From assembly GCA_037176885.1 (NCBI GenBank), contig JAWWNJ010000002.1, forward strand, positions 1 through 64,000: 64,000 nt of DNA, written 5' to 3'. The notes below the pieces were generated by a model. That model was given only the letters and a program-made list of their open reading frames with translations. It had not been told where the DNA came from and made no database searches. The stretch is from Favolaschia claudopus (Eukaryota > Basidiomycota > Agaricomycetes > Agaricales > Mycenaceae). The translations under genes and the position numbers were made by a program. Shown one piece after another: positions 1-11,796 of this stretch (positions are counted from its first letter, which is position 1; every line of letters starts with the position of its first letter).

Positions 1-2371
1 AAATGACTTAGAAATAGAAAGAAATTTTGAAATGGCGAGACTCGCCTTGACTTCGACCCATTGCGCCTTCCCCTCCTTGTCAGCGAGAGCGGGGATGAGG
101 AAGAACCCGTAGTGGTCGTTGAGATCGCGGTTGTCGACGGCCTTGTAGAACTCCCAGGCGGACTTGAAGGGCGTCGGCAGCGGGGAGCGAAGGTCGTCGT
201 AGGACACCGCATGCCAAACCCAACCGCGGTGGAGATCAGACTCGGCGGTCAGCGACTGAGCCATCGCTAACTTGAGAGTAACTTCCAGAAGGAAGTCACA
301 CTCAGCCTCGTCGTCCCCGGCGAACCGATCCAAGAACTCTTCGTAGGTCAACGAGCGGCGGGTTTTGAGGATCACCAAGAGGAGTTGAAGGAGACCGTAT
401 TGGTACTCCGAGTTGGCGCGAACGGCGGCGGCGTTAGCATCGGCGGCGACGCGGCCAAGAGCCATCGCATTCTCCATCTTCTCCTTCCAGCCTAGAAGTC
501 GAAAGAAAAATTAGAAAGGAGCCCGGCGGGAACCAAGAAATTTGGGGAAACTCACCGGCGTTGGACATATCGGCGTAGCGCAGAACCTCGGGACCTAACG
601 CGCCCAGGACCTCCCCGCTCATGAGCAAGGAGCAGCTGTTGGTGGTCTTCTTCTGGCGGCAGCCACGACACATGGCGGGGGTGCCCTCGATGACACACGA
701 ACTGCCGAAACTAAGGCAGTTGGTGCACCGGGGGCCGACCTTGGAACGCTCATGAATCGGGTAAAGTCGAGAGGCGGCCAGGAGGAACTTACCTGCGGGC
801 GCGCCAAATTCAGCATCTGGCGGATCCAGATGTCCGAGATGATGAAGCGGTTCGTCTCCTCGTCGAAAGGGAGATCTTCGCGGACCGTCGCCGGGAGCAT
901 GCTGAGGAATTGATGTAGCACGCCTTTGTTGGGCTGAAGGAATCCGACTTCTTCGGGCAGACGGTTGCGGCGGGGGTGAGAGCGCGCGTTCAGAGTCTGG
1001 CTATGCGCAATCCCGCTGTAAGCAAGGAGGTCAGGATGGCTGCCACGAGATGAGTTTTAAAAAAAAAAGAGGACTTATCTTGGTCGTGACGGGGATGATA
1101 TCCTCCGAGCGAAGGATGCTCTGGATGAGCATGGCCTCCGACACGTCCTTGACCGCGACCGAGGCAGAGACAGGGAGCGGCGCCTTTGCGCTGGCCTTGA
1201 CGGCCTTGGGAGCGGGAACGGCTGTTATCAGAAATAAGAAATTTAGAAGGAAGAATGAGAAAGAAAAGACATTACCTTTGCGGCTAGGGCCCGCTACCGG
1301 GGCCTTAGGGGCGTCCTTGGTTTCGATCACCTCGATGTCTGAATCGTGGCCTGAGCGGGCGCGTTCGTTATGTTCGCAAAGGAACTGATAGATATTGAAG
1401 ATACCTTCGGAAGCCGGTGCTTTGGCGGGCTAATAAAAAGGCCTGAGTCGAGGGACGAAGAAGTTGTACTGGTAGCGGGGCTTACCTTGCCCTTTTTGCC
1501 TTTAGGCTCTTCATCCTCAGCAGGGGTATCGGGAGCCTTGCGCTTCGAACCACTTGCGGGCGCCGGCGTGATGATGACAACTTGAGGGACTTCTTTGGGG
1601 ACGGCACCGTAACGAGGGCCGCCGCCGCTCTGAAGAATCAGGACAAGTTAGTTCGCGCCCGGCGGCCAATATAAAGTGCCCGTCTCACCTTGGTGGACTT
1701 CGTGGATGCGGAAGGGCCGGGTTGAGCTGGCCCCTGCAGAGAAGAGGACGAAGTTACCTTGGCGGGGACTGGCTTCCGCGACTTGGAGCCCGCTGGGTGG
1801 TCCGAGACTGGAGTGACCTTAGGCGTTTGCGGAGGCGCTGCAGGCGGGGCGAGCGAAGGTTCGGCGGGCAGCTGCTTCGACGCGTTGACATCCGTAAAGT
1901 CACGCAAATATGAGTCCTACGCAGACGAGCAGACGGGTCAGCCAAGAACTGGAAAGAAGGAAGTAGAGTCACTCACCGGGCAGCCGTAGCCGAGAATTTC
2001 CGACTTGGTCAACAACATATCCCGCAACTTCGGGTAGTCCTGGCCAGGATCGGCGAGGTTAACGGCGGTTCGGAGAGAATAGTGAAGGGCGATCAGCCAT
2101 GGCGGACAGCCGCGAAGATCGCCCAGGTGGTTCCGCGACTTTGTCTAAAAACAAGTGGGCAATCAGTGAGAGCCGCCGCCGACTAGCAGCAGCGGGGACC
2201 TACCACAACAGCCCGGACGTTGTTAAGAAATCGGAGGACGTTGTCAGAATCTTGCTGCTTGGCCACAGCGGCGATGGCGATTTGCTTGAGGTCGCGGAAC
2301 TCGTCGCTCGAAAGGCGACGGAGGGGGGCGTACCAATCCTTGGCGGGAGCAGGAGCGGCAGCGGAAGTCAT
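1..2371 (-). CDS. Unrecognised multi-exon gene with Cys cluster (3' end outside window)
   Basis: Nine exons read on the minus strand: 2371-2204, 2144-1977, 1916-1689, 1629-1486, 1429-1277, 1221-1078, 1021-793, 748-556 and 491 to the edge. Introns are 44-64 nt with GT-AG ends, except the donor after 1078, which reads ATAAGT. The start ATG opens MTSAAAPAPAKDWYAPLRRL. Exons 3-5 are Pro/Ala/Ser/Lys-rich and probably disordered. Exon 8 carries a Cys cluster (CTNC, then C, then CRGC and a final C), which may bind zinc. The last exon is a helical segment with an acidic patch (FAGDDEAECDFL). I know similar proteins only as hypothetical mushroom proteins, often next to repeats. No function is claimed. 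It lies beside repeat R and could be cargo of it (inference). The AT donor may mark decay. Confidence 0.6.
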
Positions 2372-3239
2372 GCTGGGTGTGAAACATCCAACATGATTCC
2401 AAAAACTTAGAAAGGGCTCAAAGACGGTTGGCGGGGAAGACTCACGTCAATCCGTTGGCGGGCTTGGGATAAAAGAAGTTAAAGATAGATGAAAACAGGG
2501 TGAAAAGAGGAAAATTTGATGGGAACCTCGACGAAACCTTTGGCTCTTTTATACGTCGAGCGGCGGAGCTCGAAATTCTTGATGGGATTCTCTGAAAACC
2601 TCAGAGAAAAACATTTGAATGAAGAAGCGCCGCCGTGAGAGCGAAAAATCTGAGTCAGACTGCGGCTGCGGGCCTAGAAAGGTGGAAGCAGGGACCTACA
2701 ACGATAAAGTTTGGATATAATGAAAAGAAGCTGATGTACTTCCCAATCGGGAAGTTAATACATTCCCGATGACGATTGACGAAGTCCGAGCGCCGCGGCG
2801 AAGGATAAGGTTCGAATTGAATGGCCTTGCAGGGTCTGCCTAAAAATAGGTCGAAAGAGAGTTTCGGGAGGGCCCGAGGGCTGATTCTGGAATGGAGAAC
2901 AGAAGGGAACTGGCGGGATCGTCGGGCCTCGCTGGCGGGCCGCCAGCGTTTATCAGAATTATTTCCAAGATAAGATTGTCTTGAAGTCCCCTTCCTCCGA
3001 AAGATGACAAGTCGCTCAGCGGGCGGTACACCAACCGTCAACTCGGGAGAGTTGAAATCTAGAAAGGGGGAGATGATAGGGCCGCTCAGCGGCTACGCGT
3101 GAAACCACAGAAATTTATCGATTTCTGTACCTATCAGCGGGAGGAAGTGAGGCTAGGATTACAGAAGATATACTCTACCTCGAGGGTAGTATCTTATTGC
3201 TTAGGATGGCCGATAAGCCAGCGGGACATCATCATCTGG
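2372..3239. other. Intergenic stretch with AGCGGG motifs
   Basis: No coding exon could be supported. From about 2880 rightward the sequence repeats short GC motifs of the form AGCGGG/GCGGGA on the plus strand (for example near 3014, 3134, 3219 and 3240). The same motifs continue into the R copy to the right. This may be the internal or subterminal part of the same element, with the gene at 1-2371 inside it, but the left boundary is not visible. Confidence 0.4.
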
Positions 3240-4907
3240 TAGCGGGAGCTTAGCGACGTTTTCCCTAAACATGGGAGCGGGACTCTGACTTCAACTACTA
3301 CTACTGTTGGGCCAAGGGCGTAGCGGGAAACCGTTGCCTTAAGGTGCCGGAGGCCACCAAGAGGAACTACCAAAACCCTGAAGTTAGGCGCTAAACCGCC
3401 GACCCACCATAGACGAATCAGACGGACGGACAGACGAACTCATTAGTACTGGCGGGAACATGCCGCCGGGAACATCACCTTCGGCGGGTCGAACAAGACC
3501 TCACAGGAGGGCCAGATCAAGGAAGACTTGATCCTACACGAGCAGCGGGCTTATCGCCGAGTACCCGACTAGCCGGCGAGTGGACTGGATCAACCGGGGA
3601 GCATCGGCTGCCTCGGGTTCACTAGCGGGGAAACCAACCGACGATGCCGGTGTCAAATACCGTTGATATCGGGGAGTCTCTCGGCGAGTGGCGAACCTCT
3701 GGATTATATCGGCTTGCCCTGCTTCAAGCGGGAGCCTCTTTCCTGATGACAGAAGAACTTAGAAGAACTTGACCGCACTCGAGCCGCCACCAGTACGGAC
3801 GGCGGAAGGTGACCTTGACCTTTGCTCGACCAGCGGCAAGTAGCCATTATGAAGAAGATATTTCGTGTCTCTCCTTGAAGACATGGCAACCAGCACGCCA
3901 TTGCACTGCAATAAGGCGCTATACCCACCCGCCCGCATGGACTTTCTCCGGGAGGCAGTCTTTTCACTCACGACTCGCAATCCTGAATATACCATTGGTT
4001 CCCAGCGGGCGCGGCATCACTCTTGGACACTCTCTCATCATGATTTTATTTGGTTGTTTCTGCTCCCGTTGGATGTATTTAATCTCCCGCTATACTTTTG
4101 GTTACTCAGTCAATTACCTACCCGTAGACAAGGGCAGTTTGTAGCGGACTCTAGAAATTGAATTGAACTTTGAAAGAGACTAGACTTGATATCTGAGAGA
4201 GATTCGAGTGATACGGAAAGACTTGTGGCATACCGAGCCGCCAGAACTTTGAGAGCCCCGCCAGCCTTTGAGCCCGAGCCCTCCTGAAATACGAAGCCCC
4301 GTTTCTTGCTGTTCCGCGGTATAACCAAGACCCCCGTTCGAGCTTGATTCCGCGCCGTCGACGCCCCGTGTGCCAGCCGTTCCGCGGTATAACCAAGACC
4401 CCCGTTCGAGCTCGCCGCCGCGTAGTGGTGTAACTGCCCGGGTCACTGTTAGTGTCCGCGCCATCGACATAAGAGCCCCGCTTCTCGCCAGAGCCGCGCC
4501 GGTCGTATAAGAACCCCGTCCCGCTGAGCCGCGCCTTCTGCCCGCCGGTTGTCATCCAGAAAGCTTCTTGCCGGTTGACGATCCACTACCGGGCGACGCT
4601 TTTCTATTGGCACGGAGACCCTCCCCGCTAGACTCAGAATTTCTCATTTCGAAGTCTCAGAAAGAGTGACTCTTCGCTTCTCCCGCTGCGAATCGTTTTG
4701 CCCGCTACGTTCTCGCTAGACAATCTAGTAGTTCGTCCCGCTCAAACGTAAGCGACCTTGATTGATTGAAGCTTGCACAAGTATTCTGAGGGACGATACG
4801 TGCTCCCGCCACCCCGAACACACACACACACACACGTCGTATTGGATTAGATTTAGTGATTTTATATTTCGGTATATTTCACGCCTACACCTACACGCAC
4901 CGTTTCA
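3240..4907 (+). mobile_element. Repeat R, copy 1 (terminus CGTTTCA at 4907)
   Basis: This stretch is repeated in inverse orientation at 47921-49505, and its last 490 bp again at 14222-14714. Shared landmarks are the block around 3250-3290 (CCCTAAACATGGG), the block 3880-4160, the block 4430-4560, a (CA)n tract at 4809-4832 and the terminal CGTTTCA at 4901-4907. AGCGGG/AGCGGGA motifs recur between 3240 and 4010 like subterminal binding sites. Small open frames at 3865-4161 are conserved only as DNA and are not supported as genes. The class is unknown: the TGAAACG terminus is shared with element X, and the outer (left) end cannot be placed. Confidence 0.65.
4809..4832. repeat. (CA)n microsatellite inside R
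   Basis: Dinucleotide tract. The corresponding tracts in the other R copies lie at 14618-14643 and, as (GT)n, near 47990-48013, so the tract is an inherent part of R and not an independent locus. Confidence 0.85.
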
Positions 4908-5766
4908 CCGGGTATAACAGAAGAGGTGTGTAGCAACAGCAAGTTAGTAGCTGACAGAAGCCACCACCGACTGTGAATGGCTGTGGGTGTGCAGAAGCGA
5001 GCGGGAGGGAAGGCGGAGGAGGTGGGAACTGGCGAGAAGCAGAGTCACAGCTTGTGACATGTGACATTACGATATATTCACCGAATTTGCCGAACAAATC
5101 AATTTTAATTAATTCACTTCGATATCCGGGAAACTCCGTACCTCATCAGGCCAGAAATGACCATCAAATGTTCACATCATCAGATGGTCAGAGAAGGGAG
5201 GGATCAATGCCTAATGGGGCTCAATTAACAGTTTTACAGCCGCATTGCATTATTGCTTGTATTACTGATCAGTAGCTACTGGGAGCATTGCAATGCTGCT
5301 TGCAGTAAGTACTGTGTTGTATTACAATAATGTTAACACTATTACACACAGCTGAGTGACAGCTGTGGCAATGAGTTGCCATGAGCTGTCAGGCATCTTC
5401 CCACGGTGAACATACGGCCTTCTTCGAACTCTTTTGCCAAACACCGGGCTGGTCACTGTCGCGCCGGTGCTGCACTCGTCTGGCAGCGGTGTCATGGACG
5501 GATAAAGAACTTCAGAACCGCTCAACACGACGCTCCATGTATGAAACACCCGCCTCCCGCCCCTTCCATGCCAAAAACCAGTCAATTTCAGCTGCAATGC
5601 AACTCGGGAAGCAGCAAGGCATAAAGTCCGAATTGGAAATCGATTTTTTCTGTGCCTTACTCGTGGCTCACAACCAACGAGAAGACGGCCAGATGTTCTC
5701 AATAGTGTATTTGAATGAAAATTTCTGTTTATTGTCTTTTTTGGGCCTGAACTTCAAGTTCCGCAA
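4908..5766. other. No supported gene
   Basis: Flank between the R terminus and the transposase-like pseudogene. Open frames here are short and unsupported. The last ~80 bp read LGLNFKFRNVSH in one plus frame and could be the tail of an upstream exon of the pseudogene. Confidence 0.4.
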
Positions 5767-8700
5767 TGTCTCGCATTGAAGACCTCCTGAATCCAGTTTC
5801 TGAGGTCAACGCACGGCCGCAGCTCCTCTTGCTTAGAATTTCCTGCTAAAGTCGGCGCCTGGGCCTATTCTGGTTCCGCCAGAGCTTCAAATCTGCCTCG
5901 AAAAATCTTTGCTGGACTTGAAACGGTGGTCTGCACCTCCGGAGGCGCTTGGTCCTTCCCCAAATCTCCATATCCCATCTGAGGTCCAGGAAACGAAAAC
6001 TGAATTCAATGCCTTCATTAATCACAAAACAACGCTATCTAAGCTGTATTGCTATCCACCGAATACATACATCGAGTACCCAGAAACCGGAGAGCAACCC
6101 GTCAGTCATCTCTTCAAACTCGATCCTGAAAACTGGGAGCGACCAATGCTGGACTTTAGCTACTCGCAAGGGAAGCCAGACGGGCAGTCAAAGAGTACAG
6201 AGGAGGTATTTTGCCCGGTTCTGGTTCTCCTTGACAAGAACGGCAATGCAGTGCTTTGTGTTAGCCGCTTCTCCACATGTAGGTCTAATCTGTGCTTTGG
6301 TTCACTTATTAACTGTTGCCGACAGGTCAAGGGATGAAGTGTTGTCCATATAACAGCATTGAGGAGCTCACGGAACCCCACGCAACCGCCTCTCGCCAAG
6401 AAGTTGAGCTGCGTTTGAAAGAGGAGCGAGACGACAGATTAGATTGCAGTTCCCCGGAGCGCGACATTTTTAATCGAACAGCCGCATACCTCGCTACTCT
6501 CCACAAGCAAGGCTGCACTCGAAGCCTGTCTACACCTACAGTTCGATCCGACTCTGACCAGAAAGAATATGACTTGCATACCGAACGATTGGTAGAGTTT
6601 CGATGTGGTTATAAAAAACCAGAAACTTGTGAAGGCCGACTTGTCTATCACTCTGGGGTCAAGCCCTACATAGCGTAGGTTTCTGCACATAAATTGTGTG
6701 TACCATTTCTGAAGAAGATTTAGCGGTGAACACTATTCCAAGCAGAACCGAGATCATTGGACCGCTTTCGGTATATCCGATAGATCTTACAATATTGAGT
6801 ATATTGCCACTGTGTTCACAGGCAATACGGAGAGCATGGATCGCATAGAGGAGTCTGCCAGACTTATGGACTATGATCCGCTCGCACCATGTTCATTTTT
6901 GGCTAATTGTTCCACTCAGAGGGTCTATTGTCGTAAGAATCTTGTGTTTCACTTCGAGTCCATGTTATGCTGAATGCTCTCAAAGCTACAGAACACCGGG
7001 ATGAGGACCACCGATTGTACCAGCCCAAGTTAGTCCACCTCGAATGCAAAAGTCGCTTTCGGGTCTTTGAACCCAATGAGTCTGCACGCGCAGATTGCCC
7101 GTTCATTCTCGTTATATGTCAAGACACTCATCCTCACGCCATCTGTTCCTAAGAAGACACTCAAAAAAGTTTGGGGTGAGATATTCAAATTGTTGGAGAG
7201 CGTTGGGGAGGATCTACCAGACATGACACCCCGCTGTCTGCTCAGACATCCCGCTGTTCTTGCGTTCTTGCGCGACAGGCTGCCAGATATCCGCAATCCA
7301 ACCCTCAGTGATCTCCACTCATCCCTGGCAAACCGCTCACATCTCATTGCCTATATTGATCAAGCAAAGAAAATCCATTTCCCCAAGGGAACAGATTGGA
7401 ACGGTGAGTTTGTTTGTTTGTATCTGCCTCGCTGAATGTATAATTCTTTGGCAGGTGTTTTGCGTCACAAGGAGCTGCAAGACGCTCTTATTGACCTCAA
7501 GGAACATTATATTCGCACTCTGCTGGATCTAGACGACTCACAGCTTCCGGTACACGAAGAAGACGAACCTGCGACTGCTTCCACGGGAAATCACACCAGG
7601 ATTATAATTTGCATGAGTCCTGAAGGCAGCAGACATCTTCTTCGTGCTCAGTATTTGTGTAACGGGTGAGACGTCTCTGGGAAACTTTAGCGCTCCACGC
7701 GTTACTCATTGGACTTTATAACGAACATGCGTATTTACTTTGTATATTAACGATCCTTACGATCTCGTGACTCCGGTATCACCGGAGTCACATGCTGATG
7801 ATATATATCTTTTTCTTACCCAAAACCACTATCTTCGTCAAGGCCTCAGCGCGGGAGAAGACTCGCGCCTGTGGGCTTTTGGATTCGTACGCGAGCGCGT
7901 CATTATAGAACCTAAACACTCTACTGGTATCCAGATTGTGTGCAGTTCCTCACTTCCTGTTAACCTAAGTGGAATCCACTAGTGTTAAGGAAGTAAGTAA
8001 CTGGAGGTTCTAGGACGCTTCGACGTGTGCTCTTGCGCTAGGGAACGGAGACGTTCCATTTTTATATAGAAAACCTCGTCAGGGTTTACAATTTGCAAAG
8101 TGATATTGGATTCAAGTGTATTGTTGGTTTCCTCGAGTTTGAGTTGGCATGTCTCGATCGAGACGTGAATACAAGTAAGCTAATATATTGACACTGAACA
8201 TTTTCACTGATAATATACAGGTGTAATCTTTTGCCGCATATACCTGAACCGTCAAACACCTGCGGCGCATCACCACATCTTCCAGGAAATTGAGTCTATT
8301 GTGCATCAAAACACAGGTCGGAGACTCAAATGGAGGCATCTAGACGCAACCAGCATAGAGCAGTACACTGGTATGATTTTACATTGGGCCGCTGATCAGC
8401 ACCGCGGACAAGCAAAAGGTGAGTTTTGCTGCATACAAATTGTATGGAACGTACCATGCTCATTGTATCAGGCGTTGGGCTGCATCTCCAGGCTCTGGCT
8501 TAGACCAAAGGTCGTACCAGAGATCTTCACGAACCAGGTCGCCTTCTTGCAGATTTGTCTCCCTACGATCATCTTTCAAGAATCTTTCGCATATGTGTTG
8601 TTCATGTGTATCGCAGGATCAAATCTGCTGCTGTTCCTGATGAAGTCAAGCAGCTCATGTACCATTGAGCGTATCAAGGACCTTGGAGGCAAAGCAGGTG

Positions 8701-9517
8701 TCGGTAAGCAAGAAAGCTATCCGAGAATGCATTGTATACTTACCTCCACTCGCTGGTACCCAGATTGGATCAGTGATAAAGTAACAGCACGGTTCATCTT
8801 GCCTGGAATTTGCTGGGAAAAGAGCCATATTCCATTGGCTATCTGGCAGGCAGGGGAGCACAACAGTAACCTAATTGAAACCATTCATCGGGACGTGAAC
8901 AGGGACGGTGTTCATTGCACTCTGCTTGGGGGGATTATCAAGGGGCAACGATTCGACTCGCTGAAAATGAAGACACTCAACGTATAGTATTGCGGTCACT
9001 CTTTTGATTCCACCTCCTGAAACCACATTGTTCAGCAATATGAAGTTGCGGGTATACGACCGAGTTACCATCCAGTTCACCAGGTTGTGAACACAACTAA
9101 AAACCAGAAAAGAAAGGGTTTGTCTTTTTTATTCGCTAACGACAACGTAACTGACCAGTGGGATTAGACAAGAAACTTTCAAAAGCTCTAGAGGAGGCAG
9201 ACCGGAAAATTCAAGAACACAACACAAAACTCGCGGCGACTCATGGCAAGGTCAACGAGGCTCGGTACAAACTACAAGACTTGAACAATGCTTTCAACCA
9301 ACAGGGAAGCGACAAAGCTATGTTTCAAACTCGCATCGAAACCACGATTCGAGTTGAAGCCCGGGCTTTTGCATCGTTCAACGAGCAAATTGCAGTCAGC
9401 AAGATGCTTGTTGGTACTGGAATGTCACAGTCTGGCCCATTGATTCCATCAAAGCCTGTGATCCTAACTCTCCATCAGCACAAAGGCCCAGCCTTGCCTC
9501 TAGACACAGTGGACTGA
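5767..9517 (+). pseudogene. Decayed MULE-like transposase-type gene (mushroom hypothetical family)
   Basis: Intron-rich plus-strand coding remains, beginning near 5767 (MSRIEDLLNPVSEVNARP) and ending in a coiled C-terminus at 9517. Readable exons carry LYCYPPNTYIEYPE (near 6040), DHWTAFGI (6750), PFILVIC (7090), FLEFELACLDRDVNTSVIF (8130), ILHWAADQHRGQAKG (8370), ICVVHVYRRI (8600), NLIETIHRDVNRDG (8870). The order D, then D-x-H-R-G-Q, then C-x2-H, then N-x2-E resembles the catalytic core of MULE-type DDE transposases (inference). I recognise the family only as a common hypothetical protein of Agaricomycetes. Breaks: frameshift near 5830, solo LTR at 7658-8090, in-frame TAG at 8501-8503, and a deletion with frameshift near 8665. 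It is therefore not expressed as a full protein. Confidence 0.7.
7658..8090 (+). mobile_element. Solo LTR 1 (433 bp) with TSD ATTTG
   Basis: The insert starts TGTAACGGG and ends GGTTTACA (TG...CA). It is flanked by ATTTG at 7653-7657 and 8091-8095. Removing it and one ATTTG rejoins the exon as LLRAQYL-QSDIGFK in frame, which proves the borders. A hairpin lies around 7950-7995. There is no internal retroelement sequence, so this is a recombined solo LTR. Its class (gypsy or copia) is not determinable. Confidence 0.9.
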
Positions 9518-9904
9518 TTGCCTATCGACTGTGCATTGCTGTGGAACTGTGCAAGGCTGTGTGACTGTGCGCTTACTGATCTCTTACTCAGCCGACTGTG
9601 CTTTTACTAAGCGGACTGTGCATTTAGTCATCAGACTGTGCACTTACTCAGCAGCCTGATTAGTATCAGAGTAGTCAGTATATAAGGAGCCTGGTCTCCA
9701 CTCATGTACCTTAGAGTTTTTATTCCATCATCTTCACCTGCCAATTCATACCATCCAACTAAAACCTCATCCACATCTTGCCAAACACTATCAAACACTC
9801 ACACACTGGCTAGTTTGTGACATGGAAGCGGTAATATACAGGTGTTACTTCCTTAGCCAATTATCTTGTCGAACAGTCTCCCAAGAAACATCTTCTCTGT
9901 TTTA
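9518..9904. other. AC/TG-rich spacer with TATATAAGGAG box
   Basis: After the pseudogene, 9525-9660 repeats the phrase ACTGTGC several times with related spacers. A TATATAAGGAG box follows near 9678-9690. A similar TATATAAGGAG occurs at about 13245 inside element X. This may be promoter-like repeat sequence. No gene is visible downstream on this strand. Confidence 0.3.
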
Positions 9905-10165
9905 TTACCAGATCTCCCCAACAACACCCGATTTTCGGAGCTGAGCTGCGGCCAAAGTCGCAACCGTTTTCCAGTAATCCCTTGTCTTTTCCAACCTCGA
10001 TCGTTCCCTTTCCAGCTCCTTGAGCCTCTCATCGAGTTCATTGTCCTCGTACTCGATATGAGAAGGGGAAACATCCACAATCTCGATTTCACGGCAGTAA
10101 TGCATACCCCGCAGCTTTTCCGATGCGGTGGCTGCTGAGGGTCTAATATGTGGTTGCAAAAGCAA
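9905..10165 (-). CDS. Possible 3' exon of an unknown coiled protein (broken upstream)
   Basis: The minus-strand frame reads an 80-90 residue stretch ending VGEIW. Its middle (ELDERLKELERERSRLEKTRDYW) is strongly charged and helical, probably a coiled coil. The frame upstream is cut by solo LTR 2 twelve bases beyond. It could be the last exon of a gene disrupted by that LTR. No family is recognised. Confidence 0.3.
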   Translation of the reverse strand: MLLQPHIRPSAATASEKLRGMHYCREIEIVDVSPSHIEYEDNELDERLKELERERSRLEKTRDYWKTVATLAAAQLRKSGVVGEIW

Positions 10166-10177
10166 TTCTGTTAACGA

Positions 10178-10620
10178 TGTAACGCTGCACGCGTTTTAAT
10201 TATAAATTTAGGAGAACGTCTCCTTACCCTGACGCAAGGATACGCGTAGGAGACCTCAGAGAATATGTTTCTCTACACTCAAGCACTAGTGGACACCACT
10301 TAGGCTTACGAGCGTAGGGAACGTCACGCGGTCTGGATACCAGAAAGGCGTGTTCTCTCTAACCTCTAGCACGCGTATGCGTACCAACCTCGATTGCCCG
10401 CTGGCGCACGTCCTCTCGTGCGCTGGGCTGAAGGACTTGTTGGTTGGAGTGAAGAAAAGATAATTATCATTGATCCGAGACTCCGAGATCATCGTGATCT
10501 CAGAATCTCGGTCCGTCGTAATACATCTTAATATACATGTGTAAGCGACAAGTAAGCATAAGTCCGTTAGCCTGGCTGTAGTAGACGCAGAGGTTTCCAC
10601 GAATACAGGCAGCCGTCACA
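10178..10620 (-). mobile_element. Solo LTR 2 (443 bp), same family as LTR 1
   Basis: On the minus strand it starts TGTGACGG and ends GCGTTACA. It aligns along its length with solo LTR 1 (shared TGTATATTAA, TGGTATCCAGA and the CCACTAGTG hairpin block). The flanks are AACGA at 10173-10177 and AACGG at 10621-10625, a 5 bp TSD with one mismatch. It is diverged from LTR 1 and so older or from another subfamily. Confidence 0.8.
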
Positions 10621-10885
10621 AACGGGATGTGGTGGAGGGGATGTGCAGGATCGTAGTTGCGAACATTTTTGTTCAATTGTCTGGATAATAATATTAGAAA
10701 TCGAGTTGCAAGGAGGAAGGTGGGGTATACAAAGGCATTGGCACATGGTGGTCGTGGTAAGAAGCAAGAGTGGTTTATTTGTTTGTCCACTCAGTTGCCT
10801 CATGTATTAGTCTTAAGGCACACGCTCACAGTGGATCACACAAGTCAACAGAAACAAGAAATCACATCTTTCGTTCGAAGCTAAA

Positions 10886-11663
10886 TTCTAGTTAGGAGAA
10901 ATATATCTAGAAGCAGCAGCAGCCAGGGCAGCATCGCTACGAAGGTTATTAGCAATGTTTCCTCTCAATACACAGAGATTCACTCACTAAGAGTCGAATA
11001 GAGAATCAAACCCTTCAACACTCCACTTTGAGACTCCATGGTCATGTAGGCGGCACCAAGTGTCCCAATACTCGACTGCCTCGGCATGAGTATCAAAGTG
11101 CTTCCAACGCATGTTGTGAACCTTGAAGACTTGTATTTCAGCCTCTCCGCTGTAAAACTGTTAGTATTTGATTGTTATCAACATGCGAAAAAGTGAGACA
11201 ACTTACTGATCCAGATAAATCCCTGGAGCATGCCCAGAAATAACAACCCAATCCCGATTTGGAAGTCGTGATTGCAATCGTGCGGCTTCCTGTGGGTCGA
11301 ATAGTGGGGTTGCTACTATCAAGCTTTTCTTTTGAGCTCATTAGCATCTACTTAAGAGCCCTAGATAGTGAGAATACCCACCAGGTCGATCTCCGGTCTG
11401 CAAAAAATCGGATTGTCAAGAACAAATCCCGATTTGGAAGTCGCAATTGTGCTCAAAAAGACTAGCCTGGAAGTCTTCATGAGCAAAGGCGATAGATACA
11501 ACAAGAAAAAATCACCCACCTTAACATGCACGTTAGGCCAAGTGGGCGGCGGCTTAGCTTGGATGATATGATACCGATTGTTTTTGGAATTCTTGAAGAA
11601 TTGCACAGCGAAAATCTTGTATTGAAGCTCCGTGGGCGTCCAGGTGTAAGGTATCATATACAA
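10886..11663 (-). CDS. Small multi-exon gene, possible viroplasmin/RNase H1 N-domain-like
   Basis: Minus strand, ATG at 11663 (MYMIPYTWTPTELQYKIFAV). The first exon ends at ...PNVHVK with donor GTGGGT. Further exons read TGDRP, LFDPQEAARLQSRLPNRDW and then VVISGHAPGIYLDHGEAEIQ across a clean GTAAGT-ACAG intron. The end is ...SVEGFDSLFDS, either stopping there or splicing on to ...AAASRYISPN near 10886. The pattern W-V-V-x-G-x-x-P-G-I-Y followed by a basic F-K-x-F/H-x-T-x-x-E-A segment loosely recalls the viroplasmin-like N-terminal domain of RNase H1 (weak). No catalytic RNase H domain is present. It may be a degenerate gene. Confidence 0.45.
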
Positions 11664-11796
11664 ATTTTCTTTACTCTTTTAGCTACAAGTCACATGTACT
11701 GAGGTCACATGATTATTATCACTTTTACCTCTACCAAATCATCCAATTCACCTCCTTAGCTTTCGTTGAGTAACTCCGAAGCTCTGTGAGAGGCAC

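Noticed and set aside
3865..4161. Open frame inside R, also present in the inverse copy
   Set aside because: The copies differ by indels that break the frame, so conservation is of DNA and not protein.
8301..8987. 228-codon plus frame in the transposase-like pseudogene
   Set aside because: In part it reads through an intron and the wrong frame. The family motifs (ICVVHVYRRI) lie in another frame that contains stops.
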